The notes under the pieces are model-generated. The model searched no databases and was not told where the DNA came from. It saw nothing but the letters and a program-made list of their open reading frames with translations. Position numbers and translations under genes: made by a program. Shown piece after piece: positions 26,530-35,779 of a DNA stretch of 64,000 bases (positions are counted from its first letter, which is position 1; every line of letters starts with the position of its first letter). Source of the DNA: Hyphomicrobiales bacterium (GTDB lineage: Bacteria; Pseudomonadota; Alphaproteobacteria; Rhizobiales; Aestuariivirgaceae); the NCBI GenBank assembly GCA_025359045.1, contig JANYHN010000070.1, positions 1 to 64,000 of the forward strand, in the 5' to 3' direction.

Positions 26530-27666
26530 TTATTTGCCTGCGTCGCGGCTATCGATTGTGACTGAAACAGAAAGACCAGAGCGGAGTTTAGCTCCAGCGC
26601 CTGCCGGTAGAGCAATTTTAACTGGAAAGCGCTGGGTGATTTTGGTGAAATTGCCGGTCGCATTTTCAGGGGGCAGCAAAGAAAAATCGGCACCAGATGC
26701 TGGGGCTATGCTTTCAACAACACCTTCAATCTTTTCATCGGTAAATGCGTCGATTGTAATTTCGGCTTTCTGGCCGGGGTGAATGGTGGTCAACTGGGTC
26801 TCTTTGAAATTGGCTTGGATATATGAATCTTGAACGGGAACTAGCGCCATTAACCGACTTCCGGCGCCAACGAATTGACCAAGCTCTACCGCCCGGTTTG
26901 CAACAACGCCATCAAATGGAGCCTTAACATCTGTGTAAGCCAAGTCGCTTTCTGCTTTTGCGACAGCAATATTCAACTCGTCCAATTGTTTTTGCGCAGC
27001 GGTGGCCTGAGCGTTTAAAATTCCAATTTGAGCTTTAGCAGCTTCCAAATTGGCTGTTGAAACATCTACGCTCGCCCGGGCGGCAAGAAGAGCTCCAGTG
27101 GTGGTGTCCATCGTTTGTTGAGTGCCGACTTTACTTTTTAAAAGTTCAGATGCGCGCGCTTGAACGATGGCGGCTGTCTGCTCATTTGCTTGTGCGCTTG
27201 TTACTTGGCCTTGCGCGGCTCTGATTTGGGCTTGTTGTGCAAGAATTTGCTGGGTATTGGTTGCCATGGTGGCTTTTTGAGTTTCGACTCGCGCTTTTGC
27301 AGATTTCACAGCTAGTTCGTAGTCGCTACTATCGAAACGTGCTATAACATCGCCCTTTTTTACGACGCTGTTGTCGGACACAGGCAACTCTTTCAGGTAA
27401 CCTGCTAATTTATTACCGATCAACGACGTATCTGCTTGGACATATGCGTCATCGGTTGAGACTTGGAAGCGGCCCACTTGCCAATACTGGTTTCCATAGT
27501 AGCCTGCCACTGCCACAACGGCGGCCAAGATTGAAAACCGAATGATGCGGCTGCGGATTGGTTTTTTTGGTTTTGCGGGGGCCTCAACGGGCTTTGGCGC
27601 GGCCTGCTTGGGAACTTCCTTCACGACGGGGTCGGAGGGAGAAATTTTCAACGCAACGTTTGACAT
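26530..27666 (-). CDS. HlyD/EmrA-type membrane fusion protein
   Basis: 378 residues. One N-terminal membrane helix (about 45-63), a lipoyl half-motif (ADTSLIGNKLAGYLKELPVSDNSVVKKGDVIARFD), a long alpha-helical hairpin (about 120-230) and a beta-barrel ending in TQRFPVKIALPAGAGAKLRSGLSVSVTID. It bridges the inner-membrane pump to an outer-membrane channel. First gene of the pair; two TetR-type operators lie upstream. The outer-membrane partner is not obvious nearby. Confidence 0.95.
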   Translation of the reverse strand: MSNVALKISPSDPVVKEVPKQAAPKPVEAPAKPKKPIRSRIIRFSILAAVVAVAGYYGNQYWQVGRFQVSTDDAYVQADTSLIGNKLAGYLKELPVSDNSVVKKGDVIARFDSSDYELAVKSAKARVETQKATMATNTQQILAQQAQIRAAQGQVTSAQANEQTAAIVQARASELLKSKVGTQQTMDTTTGALLAARASVDVSTANLEAAKAQIGILNAQATAAQKQLDELNIAVAKAESDLAYTDVKAPFDGVVANRAVELGQFVGAGSRLMALVPVQDSYIQANFKETQLTTIHPGQKAEITIDAFTDEKIEGVVESIAPASGADFSLLPPENATGNFTKITQRFPVKIALPAGAGAKLRSGLSVSVTIDSRDAGK

Positions 27667-27684
27667 ATTAAATACCTGTTTTGA

Positions 27685-27753
27685 ACTGAACGGTTCGGTC
27701 TAGAATTGCATTTAGCAACTACACCGCTTATATGCAATACCGAACTGTTCGGT
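27685..27753. promoter_or_regulatory. Two TetR-type operators in the emrA-tetR divergent promoter
   Basis: Site 1 (27685-27699) is ACTGAACGGTTCGGT and site 2 (27739-27753) is ACCGAACTGTTCGGT. Each is a 7-1-7 dyad, the second perfect and the first with one mismatch. Their centres are 54 bp apart, near five helical turns. One lies at the start of each divergent gene, a typical layout for autoregulation plus repression of the pump. Confidence 0.85.
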
Positions 27754-27780
27754 TTAACGAAGATATCAGGATTTGGTTGC

Positions 27781-28410
27781 ATGGCAGATATGGTAATTGC
27801 GCAGAACGACAATTTGGAAGGTGCTAAACGCCAACAGATTTTAGATGGCGCCAAGCGGTGTTTTCTGGCCCAAGGTTTTGATGGTGCCAGCATGAACGAC
27901 ATTGTAAAAGCCGCGGGCGTTTCCAAAGGCACTGTTTATGCCTATTTCCCATCCAAGGAAAAACTGTTCGAAGCGTTGATTTTTCGTGATCGTCGTAACC
28001 AAGCTGAGCAGATTGTGGTTATTGACGATGATAGCTTGCCAGTGGAAGAAGTGTTACGCCAGCTGGCAAGACGTTTGGGCAATCTCAACAATAATTCCGA
28101 AACAATTGCATATTTGCGCCTTGTCATTGCTGCGGCTGACAAATTTCCAGATATTGGCAGGGCGTTTTATGAGGCCGGGCCTGCTTATGGGATTGCAAAG
28201 ATCGCCAACTATATGCAACGCAAAATGGATGATGGTAGTTTGATGAAAGCCGATGCACGTTTGGTCGCCATGCAATTTGTTGAGCTGGTACAGTGCGGAT
28301 TGATCAAGCCAAGACTTTTTGCCTCCGAGGAAATGTCAGGCAATTATTCGCAAGACGTCGTTGTTGAAGCGGGCATTGCGCTGTTTTTGAAGGGCATGGC
28401 CGCGCATTAG
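27781..28410 (+). CDS. TetR-family transcriptional repressor
   Basis: 209 residues. The N-terminal helix-turn-helix is KRQQILDGAKRCFLAQGFDGASMNDIVKAAGVSKGTVYAYFPSKEKLFEAL, the classical TetR form; the C-terminal domain looks like the AcrR/TetR_C group. It probably represses the divergent emrAB pair and itself until a drug-like ligand binds. The ATG at 27781 is used; the open frame extends upstream through the operators and is not plausible. Confidence 0.94.
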   Translation: MADMVIAQNDNLEGAKRQQILDGAKRCFLAQGFDGASMNDIVKAAGVSKGTVYAYFPSKEKLFEALIFRDRRNQAEQIVVIDDDSLPVEEVLRQLARRLGNLNNNSETIAYLRLVIAAADKFPDIGRAFYEAGPAYGIAKIANYMQRKMDDGSLMKADARLVAMQFVELVQCGLIKPRLFASEEMSGNYSQDVVVEAGIALFLKGMAAH

Positions 28411-28474
28411 TTGCAATCAAGGCAACACTCCATTAACCATGTTTTTGTTAAGTCTCCTTCATTGGAGACTAATT

Positions 28475-29824
28475 GTGCGTGAGAAGGTGATCAGGCGTGG
28501 CGTTTTGCTTGCAGTTTTTCTGACTGCCTCCACAGTTGCCTATGCCCAAGAGGCACAACCGCCGCTCAAACCAACCGTACTAGATGATCTCGCAGTGGAA
28601 CCCGAAGCTGTTCCTGCGCTCAAACCGATTATTGCTGTCGAGCCCGACGAGCCCATTGCTGCACGCAAGAAAAAGATCGTGGTTGATCGCTATGCGGCCA
28701 CGGGCATTAACACGGGGGCGATCCGACTTTACCCGACGCTCGAAATCGGAACGACAGCCAGTTCGAACGTTGCACAAAGGAACACAAATCCGAAATTTGA
28801 TTTTGGTTTGAAGTTGAAACCGAGCATCAGCTTTGCCACCGATTGGTCGCGACATAGCTGGACAGGCACGGCAAGTGCTGAAATTCTGCATTATCTGAGC
28901 AACCCAGATCTTTCGACGGCAACGGGATCTGCATCAACAAATTTCAGGCTGGACATCAGGCATACAACGCATGCAGATTTTGCAGCGAATTTTGCCCTGA
29001 ATGACACGGGGCTTGGAGATAATTCTTTGCCAGCTGCGGCACTGGCACCGCGGCGGGACAAAAACTTCGGCATTAGTGCTGATCTGGATCATGATTTTGG
29101 CGGGCTTGAGGGTTCAGTCAAAACCGCTCTGACGCGTAGTTTATACGATGATGTGCCTTTAAAAATTGGGCCTCCCGAAAAAAACACGGATCGTAATTAC
29201 ACTGAGCCTTCGTTCACCCTAAAGGCCACGCTTGGAAGCAGTGTTGCGCGCCTAAGGCCATATGTTGAAGTTCAATATGCGCCACGTTTTCATGACCAAA
29301 TAATTGATGATAATGGGCAAAAGCGTGATAGCCAAGGCTATTCAGGCACACTGGGTGTGACTTTAAATGATGATCCGTTTTGGCAAGGTGATGTGGCCTT
29401 GGCCTATTTGGTGCGCAGCTATGCTGACCCCGGCCTGGCAACGACATCTGCACTTGGTTTGCGTGGACGATTAGAATGGAGCCCTACACCGCTGCTGAAG
29501 ATCGAGGCAATCACCGGAGTTGATTTGGGCGAAACTGCGAACATAGGCGTTGGCGGCACGCAAAATTGGAATGTTGGTCTCAATGCCACCTATGCATTGC
29601 GCGACAACGTCAATCTTATGGCAGGAATTGGTTTAACGCGCAGCGATATTGGCCCTCAAAAAACAACAAATAAAACCGCTATGGCCGGATTTGAATGGAC
29701 GCTGAATCCTAATATGAGTACGATTGTTACCTATCAAGGCAATTGGTATGAAGATGGCACTGCGGCAGGCAGTGGTAATTACGATGAACAACGTTTGATG
29801 ACGAGCATCATTCTTAAACGCTAG
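28475..29824 (+). CDS. Outer-membrane beta-barrel protein
   Basis: About 449 residues. A GTG start gives a signal peptide (REKVIRRGVLLAVFLTASTVAYAQ), then a proline-rich linker (about 25-75), then repeated amphipathic beta-strands to the terminus, each 8-12 residues long, ending in IILKR. It resembles the alphaproteobacterial outer-membrane beta-barrel (DUF2320-like) proteins, which may accompany polysaccharide export. It stands just before galU/galE, so an exopolysaccharide link is possible. No porin trimer signature is seen. Confidence 0.75.
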   Translation: MREKVIRRGVLLAVFLTASTVAYAQEAQPPLKPTVLDDLAVEPEAVPALKPIIAVEPDEPIAARKKKIVVDRYAATGINTGAIRLYPTLEIGTTASSNVAQRNTNPKFDFGLKLKPSISFATDWSRHSWTGTASAEILHYLSNPDLSTATGSASTNFRLDIRHTTHADFAANFALNDTGLGDNSLPAAALAPRRDKNFGISADLDHDFGGLEGSVKTALTRSLYDDVPLKIGPPEKNTDRNYTEPSFTLKATLGSSVARLRPYVEVQYAPRFHDQIIDDNGQKRDSQGYSGTLGVTLNDDPFWQGDVALAYLVRSYADPGLATTSALGLRGRLEWSPTPLLKIEAITGVDLGETANIGVGGTQNWNVGLNATYALRDNVNLMAGIGLTRSDIGPQKTTNKTAMAGFEWTLNPNMSTIVTYQGNWYEDGTAAGSGNYDEQRLMTSIILKR

Positions 29825-29833
29825 TTGGATGAG

Positions 29834-30835
29834 CTAAGCCTGCTTTTCAATTGCTTCAGGCACTTCATCTGTAGAATCTTCCCGCGCGAGATAACCCGAT
29901 TTAATATCATGCAGAATGGCCGCCAATTCGCTGTTGGCATTCCAACTCAAGAAGCCACCATGTTTGGCAATAATATCTTGCAACACTTGGCGGAAGGCTG
30001 GCCCTAAATCGTCGCGCTCTAAAGCAAAGGCCACATTCGCGGCAAGAAACCCGATCTTGTCTCCGCAATCATATGTAGTGCCATGGAATTTCAAACCATA
30101 AAAGGGCTGGTGCTCCATCAGACGGATCATCGCATCAGTGATCTGGATTTCGCCGCCCGCACCTGGTTTTTGTTTTTCAATTTCGCCAAAAATTTCGGGT
30201 TGAAGAATATAACGACCAGAAATAATCAAATTTGATGGTGGATTGGCTTTTGGCTTTTCAACCATTGCATTGATTTTGAAATTATTATTATGCCAATCAT
30301 CGACGCCGACCACGCCGTAGCGATGGAGTTGTTCATTTGGCGCTTCTTCCACAGCAATAACGTTGCCGCCATCTCGCTCATGATAGACATCCACCATCTG
30401 TTTCATGCAGCCTGGGGCCGCGTTGATAATCATGTCCGGTAACAAAACAGCAAAAGGTTCATTGCCCACAATGTTACGCGCACACCAAATGGCATGGCCG
30501 AGGCCCAGTGGTTCTTGCTGGCGTGTGAAACTGGTTTGGCCAGCACCTGGCAAATCCTGTTCGAGCACAGTGAGTGAATCAGATTTGCCGCGCTTGCGCA
30601 GTGTTGATTCAAGTTCATATTGCTTGTCGAAATGATCTTCGATCACACCTTTATTGCGACCTGTCACAAATATTAAATGCTCAATACCAGCATCGCGCGC
30701 TTCATCAACAACGATTTGGATCAATGGTCGGTCGACGACTGTCAACATTTCCTTGGGCATGGCTTTGGTCGCTGGTAAAAAGCGCGTGCCGAGGCCAGCA
30801 ACAGGGAAAATGGCTTTTTTGATGGGGCGGGTCAT
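29834..30835 (-). CDS. galU: UTP-glucose-1-phosphate uridylyltransferase
   Basis: 333 residues, longer than the typical 295 by a C-terminal extension (SDEVPEAIEKQA region). Makes UDP-glucose for envelope sugars. The nucleotide-binding start KKAIFPVAGLGTRFLPATKAMPKEML and the catalytic KPKANPPSNLIISGRY region are standard for bacterial GalU. Divergently paired with galE, about 115 bp apart, so the two feed the same nucleotide-sugar pool. Confidence 0.96.
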   Translation of the reverse strand: MTRPIKKAIFPVAGLGTRFLPATKAMPKEMLTVVDRPLIQIVVDEARDAGIEHLIFVTGRNKGVIEDHFDKQYELESTLRKRGKSDSLTVLEQDLPGAGQTSFTRQQEPLGLGHAIWCARNIVGNEPFAVLLPDMIINAAPGCMKQMVDVYHERDGGNVIAVEEAPNEQLHRYGVVGVDDWHNNNFKINAMVEKPKANPPSNLIISGRYILQPEIFGEIEKQKPGAGGEIQITDAMIRLMEHQPFYGLKFHGTTYDCGDKIGFLAANVAFALERDDLGPAFRQVLQDIIAKHGGFLSWNANSELAAILHDIKSGYLAREDSTDEVPEAIEKQA

Positions 30836-30950
30836 TTTAACGAACTCTTAGTTATAAGGGGCATGGATGTGTGGCGAATGACGTTGCTATAACAGAGTTT
30901 AAACCAACTGGTTCCATATGGATAGATAATTAAGACATTGGAGATGGCAG

Positions 30951-31940
30951 ATGGCGGTTTTGGTGACAGGTGGTGCGGGCTATATTGGCAGCCACATGGT
31001 TTTGGCACTCAGTGACGCTGGCCAAGATGTTGTGGTGCTTGATAATCTTACAACCGGATTCGCGTGGGCGATTGCACCGCAAGCCAAGCTGGTGCAGGGC
31101 GACATTAGTGATGAAGCTTTGGTTGAGCGCATTATCAAGACTCACAATGTTGATGCCGTTGTGCATTTTGCCGGTTCAATTATCGTACCTGAATCTGTTG
31201 CTGATCCTCTAGCTTACTATCATAACAATACTGTGAAATCGCGCGCGTTGATGGCAGCTGTAATCAAGGCCGGGGTTCGGAACTTTATCTTTTCATCAAC
31301 AGCGGCGGTTTATGGCAATCCGAAAACCCTGCCTGTATTTGAAACCGAAATGCCCTTGCCGATTTCGCCATATGGCACTTCAAAGCTTATGACGGAGTTG
31401 ATGTTGCGCGATTCGCATGCAGCCTATGGGTTGAATTATGTGGTGCTGCGTTATTTCAATGTGGCAGGCGCTGACCCTAAAGGGCGTTCTGGTCAATCAA
31501 CGCCGCGCGCTACCCATTTGATTAAAGTGGCCTGCCAGACTGTATTAGGTCAGCGGGCATCAATGGACGTGTTCGGAACCGATTATGATACACCCGACGG
31601 CACATGCTTGCGCGACTACATTCATGTCAGTGATTTAATTTCAGCCCATATGGATGCACTGGCCTATTTGCGCAAAGGCGGCGAGAGCGGTATTTTCAAT
31701 TGCGGTTATGGCAAGGGCTATTCTGTGCTTGAAGTCATCGCTGCTGTCGAAAAAGCGTTTGGCGGGCCTGTTAATAAAAAGCTTGTGCCACGCCGCGCTG
31801 GTGATCCGGCAGCGATTGTGGCAGGTGCTGCGCGCGTGCGAGAAATATTAGGTTGGGAACCTAAATATGCTGATCTGGATTTGATTGTGAATTCGGCACT
31901 TGCTTGGGAACGGCATTTGCAAAGACGCAATGCGGCCTAA
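30951..31940 (+). CDS. galE: UDP-glucose 4-epimerase
   Basis: 329 residues, short-chain dehydrogenase-like fold. NAD site VLVTGGAGYIGSHMV, catalytic serine in FSSTAAVYG and the YxxxK pair in YGTSKLMTE, plus the sugar-binding DYIHVSDL. Interconverts UDP-glucose and UDP-galactose for surface polysaccharide. It begins about 115 bp from the divergent galU. Confidence 0.96.
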   Translation: MAVLVTGGAGYIGSHMVLALSDAGQDVVVLDNLTTGFAWAIAPQAKLVQGDISDEALVERIIKTHNVDAVVHFAGSIIVPESVADPLAYYHNNTVKSRALMAAVIKAGVRNFIFSSTAAVYGNPKTLPVFETEMPLPISPYGTSKLMTELMLRDSHAAYGLNYVVLRYFNVAGADPKGRSGQSTPRATHLIKVACQTVLGQRASMDVFGTDYDTPDGTCLRDYIHVSDLISAHMDALAYLRKGGESGIFNCGYGKGYSVLEVIAAVEKAFGGPVNKKLVPRRAGDPAAIVAGAARVREILGWEPKYADLDLIVNSALAWERHLQRRNAA

Positions 31941-32017
31941 TCTCTAACACAATTTCGCGCTTCAAGTTTTCGCTGGTAGACAGTTTGTCTTTAACTGTCG
32001 ATTCGGTGAGGAATTGG

Positions 32018-33217
32018 ATGCGTAAAGTATTTGGAATGGCACTAGCTGCAATCTTGTTGTTTGCGCCACAGGTGGCGTTTGCTGATGCAAAGTTTGAAGC
32101 TTTTATTCAGACACTCTGGCCACGGGTTAAAGCAGCGGGCTTTTCACGCGATTTGTTCGATCAGGCGTTTGCGGGCATAACAGAGCCCGATGCCCAAGTC
32201 ATTAAATTGGCAAACACCCAGCCAGAATTCAAAATCGCAACGGGCGATTATCTGGGCACTGCCGTTACGCCGATTCGAATTGAAACTGGCAAGTCTATGG
32301 TTGGGCCTAATGACGCCCTACTCAAAGCGATTGAGAAAAAATATGGTGTAGACCGTTATTCGATCCTCGGCATTTGGGGCATGGAGTCGAATTTTGGGAA
32401 GGACGAAGGTTCAATGAGCGTGATGCGCTCGCTTGCCACCCTGATCTATAATGGCAATAAAAAGGAATACGCAAAAGTTCAGTTGCTTTCCGCGTTTCGA
32501 ATTTTGAAAAGTGGCGCGCGCAGCCCCAATAATTTTGTAGGTTCATGGGCAGGTGCTATGGGGCATACACAGTTTATTCCGTCGTCCTATGTGTCCTATG
32601 CTGTTGATTGGAATGGTGACGGCAAAAAAGATATTTGGGGATCGAAAGAAGATGCTTTGGCATCGACTGCAAATTATCTTGCAAAGGCCGGATGGAGGAT
32701 TGATCGGCCTTGGGGTTGGGAAGTTCAACTTCCGGCAAAATTTGATCGCACGCTCATTGGACGTGCACATTGGAAGCCTGTTTCGGACTGGGCGAAAATG
32801 GGAATTACACCGGTTGGCGTTAAATCTTTCAGCGCACCGCAGGCTGATGCTTTTGTGATGATTCCGCAGACCATCAATGGGCCGGTTTTTTTGGTGACGC
32901 GAAATTTTATGGCGATTATGGATTATAATCAATCCCATTCTTATGCGTTGGCCGTGGGCCATTTGGGAGACCGCATAAGGGGCTTGGCGCCTTTCCAAGC
33001 CAGTTGGCCCAGTGCCGCAGTTGATCTCAATCCATCGCAGCGTGTTGAATTGCAAAAGCGTTTGAATGCAATGGGCATTGAAACCGGAGGTGCCGCTGAC
33101 GGGCGATTTGGGGCCCAGACTTACGAGGCAATTTTGGCCTATCAAAAAAAGAAGGGCTTGCCGCTTGATGGCCAACCGACGTTGAAGATACTTGAGCTCA
33201 TGCGCAAGGGCGGCTAG
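32018..33217 (+). CDS. Lytic murein transglycosylase (MltB type) with peptidoglycan-binding domain
   Basis: 399 residues. A signal peptide (MRKVFGMALAAILLFAPQVAFA), an SLT_2/MltB catalytic domain with the catalytic glutamate in GIWGMESNFG, the substrate-site GAMGHTQFIPSSY, and a C-terminal PG_binding_1 domain (about residues 340-395: LNPSQRVELQKRLNAMG and ILAYQKKKGLPLDGQPT). It cleaves glycan strands with formation of 1,6-anhydro ends. A longer frame upstream exists; the ATG at 32018 begins the signal peptide. Confidence 0.94.
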   Translation: MRKVFGMALAAILLFAPQVAFADAKFEAFIQTLWPRVKAAGFSRDLFDQAFAGITEPDAQVIKLANTQPEFKIATGDYLGTAVTPIRIETGKSMVGPNDALLKAIEKKYGVDRYSILGIWGMESNFGKDEGSMSVMRSLATLIYNGNKKEYAKVQLLSAFRILKSGARSPNNFVGSWAGAMGHTQFIPSSYVSYAVDWNGDGKKDIWGSKEDALASTANYLAKAGWRIDRPWGWEVQLPAKFDRTLIGRAHWKPVSDWAKMGITPVGVKSFSAPQADAFVMIPQTINGPVFLVTRNFMAIMDYNQSHSYALAVGHLGDRIRGLAPFQASWPSAAVDLNPSQRVELQKRLNAMGIETGGAADGRFGAQTYEAILAYQKKKGLPLDGQPTLKILELMRKGG

Positions 33218-33226
33218 CTTGTTGCT

Positions 33227-34282
33227 ATGAAGTTTATTGCTTTCTTTGCATTTGCATTCTTCGCTCTATCGCACGCGGTTGCCCAAGATGCTGCGCCTGC
33301 TATTGGGTCTGCTGCAACCGATCAAAGCCAGAGTGTTGATGGCGGAATTGTCGAGGAAGCGCAGCGAATTCTGATTATTGGAGACACGATGGGTGGCGGC
33401 ATGGGGGCTGGCCTTGCGCGCGCTATCGGCAATGATCCACAATATGAAGTGGTTAATCGCTTCAATGAAGCTTCTGCATTGTCACGCCCTGATCGCTATG
33501 ATTGGGCGGCGTCTATCCCGAAGATCATGGACGGCAAGAATTTTTCAATCGCTGTTGTTCTTATCGGGCTGAATGATCGTCAGGATATTCGCACCGATAC
33601 AGCGCGCTACACATTCAATTCGCCTGAATGGACTGTGGCCTATAAGGCCAATGTTGACGCGGTGATTGATGCTTTGCTCGCGCAGAGGGTGAAAGTGATC
33701 TGGCTAGGAGAGCCGCCTATGGGCGATCCCAGCTATGATGCAGATATGCAAATCATAACATCACTGCAGAAGGAGCGTGCATTGGCCAAGGGCATTACGT
33801 TTGTTGATTTGCGCGCGCCGTTTTTAGGGGCTGATGGTGCCTATACTGATCGTGGCTTGGACGAAACGGGTGCTGATCGCAGGTTGCGCGAAAGCGATGG
33901 CGTTACGTTTTTCAAGGTTGGCAATAATCGGTTGGGTCAAATTGTTTTTGATGCAATTAAGAATGGGGCACTAACACCTGTCATTGCACCCGCGCTGAAC
34001 CCTGCTGTTCCTGTGGTTGAAGCGCCCGCTGCTGTTGACGACGGAACTGGCCCCGTGTTTGCGCAAGAAGACCAAAATGGGGATGCGGTGCTGCATTCGG
34101 GCGGCGATGTTGTCGCTTCAGTGGCAACACAAACAGCCAATGCAGCAGCAGTGGCCGCAAGTTCCAATGGTATAGTAGCGGCAACGGGATCAGCTGCTGA
34201 AAAAATGTTTACGCTTGGTGTTTCACCCACAGCACCTGCTGGCCGGTTTGATGATTTCACCTATACGCCGCCCACACCTTGA
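33227..34282 (+). CDS. Periplasmic SGNH/GDSL-type (DUF459) protein with altered catalytic motifs
   Basis: 351 residues. Signal peptide about 1-20, an SGNH-like domain about 46-245, and an alanine/valine-rich, low-complexity tail (about 255-330). Block I is GDTMGGGMG (residues 52-60), with threonine where GDSL has serine. Block III is GLNDRQ. The last block reads ESDGVTFFKVGN, with threonine where a catalytic histidine would be. Such losses are common in DUF459 proteins, so it may be a non-catalytic binder of wall or sugar ligand. It follows the transglycosylase by 10 bp and probably shares its transcript. Confidence 0.8.
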   Translation: MKFIAFFAFAFFALSHAVAQDAAPAIGSAATDQSQSVDGGIVEEAQRILIIGDTMGGGMGAGLARAIGNDPQYEVVNRFNEASALSRPDRYDWAASIPKIMDGKNFSIAVVLIGLNDRQDIRTDTARYTFNSPEWTVAYKANVDAVIDALLAQRVKVIWLGEPPMGDPSYDADMQIITSLQKERALAKGITFVDLRAPFLGADGAYTDRGLDETGADRRLRESDGVTFFKVGNNRLGQIVFDAIKNGALTPVIAPALNPAVPVVEAPAAVDDGTGPVFAQEDQNGDAVLHSGGDVVASVATQTANAAAVAASSNGIVAATGSAAEKMFTLGVSPTAPAGRFDDFTYTPPTP

Positions 34283-35458
34283 TCAAAGTTCGGTTACGGC
34301 TTTACAGAATGTCTCGATTTCTTCTTCAGTATTGTAATAGTGGATGCTTGATCTGATCAGCGAGTCGATTTTGCGCGAACCCAAATCCAACCTTGCATAG
34401 CTTGATGGCGATACCGATACGTTGATATTTTGTGCACGCAGTTTTGCGTGGCACAGTTCTGGCGAAATTCCATCTTTATAGAATGTTACGATGGCTGATT
34501 TATTGACGCCCAAATCCGCGAGGTGAACGCCATTTATTTTGGCCAAGCTCTTCCGCAAATAATCTGACAGCATGGCATTTTGATTGGCAATGTTTTGGCT
34601 GCCAATTGAATTTGCATATTTGGCTGCTTCTATCAGGCCAAGCTTGCCTGCAAAAAAGCATTCCCAATTTTCAAAGCGAATGGCACCTTTGGCCAATTCA
34701 TATATGTTGCCGTCTTGCCATTCAGCTGTGTGAAGATCAATGAATACGGGCTCTAATCTGTTTGCCAGTTCTTCTCTGACATAGAGGAAGCCCGTTCCAC
34801 GGGGGCCGCGCAAAAATTTGCGCCCGGTGGCCGAGAGCATGTCGCAGCCGATTTCATTCACGTCTATTTTAAGTTGGCCAACGGATTGGCACGCGTCCAA
34901 CAAATAAAGAATGCCATGAGCCTTCGCTATTTTTCCAACTTCAGCTGCGGGATTGATCAATCCGCCTTGGCTGGGAACATGGGTGATGGAAATCAATTTG
35001 GTGTGTTTGGTAATCAGTTTTTCAAGTGCTGCCACATCCACTTGGCCGCTAGCATCATTGGGTGCAACCTTGATAATCACGCCCTTATGTTTTGCGGCCT
35101 GCAGATATGCCAAATAATTGCTGGCGTATTCAGCTTCGATGGTGATGATTTCATCGCCGGCTTTTAAGGGCAAAGAATAGAACGCCATATCCCAAGCACG
35201 GGTGGCGTTTTCGATGAAAGCAATTTCAGCGGGTTTTGCTCCGATGAGTTTTGCAACTTCAGGATAAAATTGATCAAGGCGCTGTGCCGCCTCCGCCTTG
35301 GCTTCATATCCGCCAATTTCGCGCTCGCGCTCTAAATGCTGCACCATTGTGTTGTGAACAATGTCTGGCGGAAGGGAAGCGCCTGCATTGTTAAAATGCA
35401 GAACGTTGTTTACGCCTTTGGTTTCGTCTCGGTACTTGGTGACATCAAACATACTCAT
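34283..35458 (-). CDS. Class V aminotransferase/cysteine-desulfurase-like PLP enzyme
   Basis: 391 residues. Fold-type I PLP enzyme: LHFNNAGASLPPDIV at the start, DACQSVGQLKIDVNEIGCDMLSATGRKFLRGPRGTGFLYV holding the PLP lysine (GRKFLRGP). The FNNAGASLPP and RKFLRGPRGTGFLYV elements are those of cysteine lyase/desulfurase-like enzymes of unknown substrate. The start at 35458 overlaps the stop of the DUF1272 gene (ATGA), so the two are coupled. The exact reaction is not known; transamination, sulfur extraction or lyase action all fit. Confidence 0.85.
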   Translation of the reverse strand: MSMFDVTKYRDETKGVNNVLHFNNAGASLPPDIVHNTMVQHLEREREIGGYEAKAEAAQRLDQFYPEVAKLIGAKPAEIAFIENATRAWDMAFYSLPLKAGDEIITIEAEYASNYLAYLQAAKHKGVIIKVAPNDASGQVDVAALEKLITKHTKLISITHVPSQGGLINPAAEVGKIAKAHGILYLLDACQSVGQLKIDVNEIGCDMLSATGRKFLRGPRGTGFLYVREELANRLEPVFIDLHTAEWQDGNIYELAKGAIRFENWECFFAGKLGLIEAAKYANSIGSQNIANQNAMLSDYLRKSLAKINGVHLADLGVNKSAIVTFYKDGISPELCHAKLRAQNINVSVSPSSYARLDLGSRKIDSLIRSSIHYYNTEEEIETFCKAVTEL

Positions 35459-35775
35459 CGATCCTCCGGCGCAATGTCTTTTATCCGTGAGACATGTCCT
35501 GAAATATTTGCCATCGTAAACGGCGTGTGTACGCGCACCTTGCTTGCTGGATTGTTGACTAAGCCCAATTTCTCTTCGGGTCTCCAAGATAACTGGGGAC
35601 GCATCGGCCTTGCCACAAAGTTTCCACCGCATGTGGGGCAAACATTGTGCAGGAAATTCTCAACGCAATCTGCACAATAGGTGCATTCGTAACTGCAAAT
35701 ACGCGCTTCACTGCTGTGTGGAGGTAGATCCTTATCGCATAATTCACAATTTGGTCTGAGTTCCAGTCGTGCCAT
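35455..35775 (-). CDS. DUF1272 zinc-ribbon-like protein
   Basis: 106 residues. MARLELRPNCELCDKDLPPHSSEARICSYECTYCADCVENFLHNVCPTCGGNF has four CxxC-like pairs (about residues 10-13, 27-34, 37-44, 46-52), the DUF1272 pattern, probably binding zinc. The family has no proven function. The ATGA overlap with the class V enzyme suggests a shared task. It starts 5 bp before the gltD stop region on the same strand, so it may ride on the gltD transcript. Confidence 0.88.
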   Translation of the reverse strand: MARLELRPNCELCDKDLPPHSSEARICSYECTYCADCVENFLHNVCPTCGGNFVARPMRPQLSWRPEEKLGLVNNPASKVRVHTPFTMANISGHVSRIKDIAPEDR

Positions 35776-35779
35776 TACC

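Noticed and set aside
32543-33175. Minus-strand frame of 210 codons
   Set aside because: It is antisense to the lytic transglycosylase gene, with catalytic and peptidoglycan-binding motifs on the other strand.
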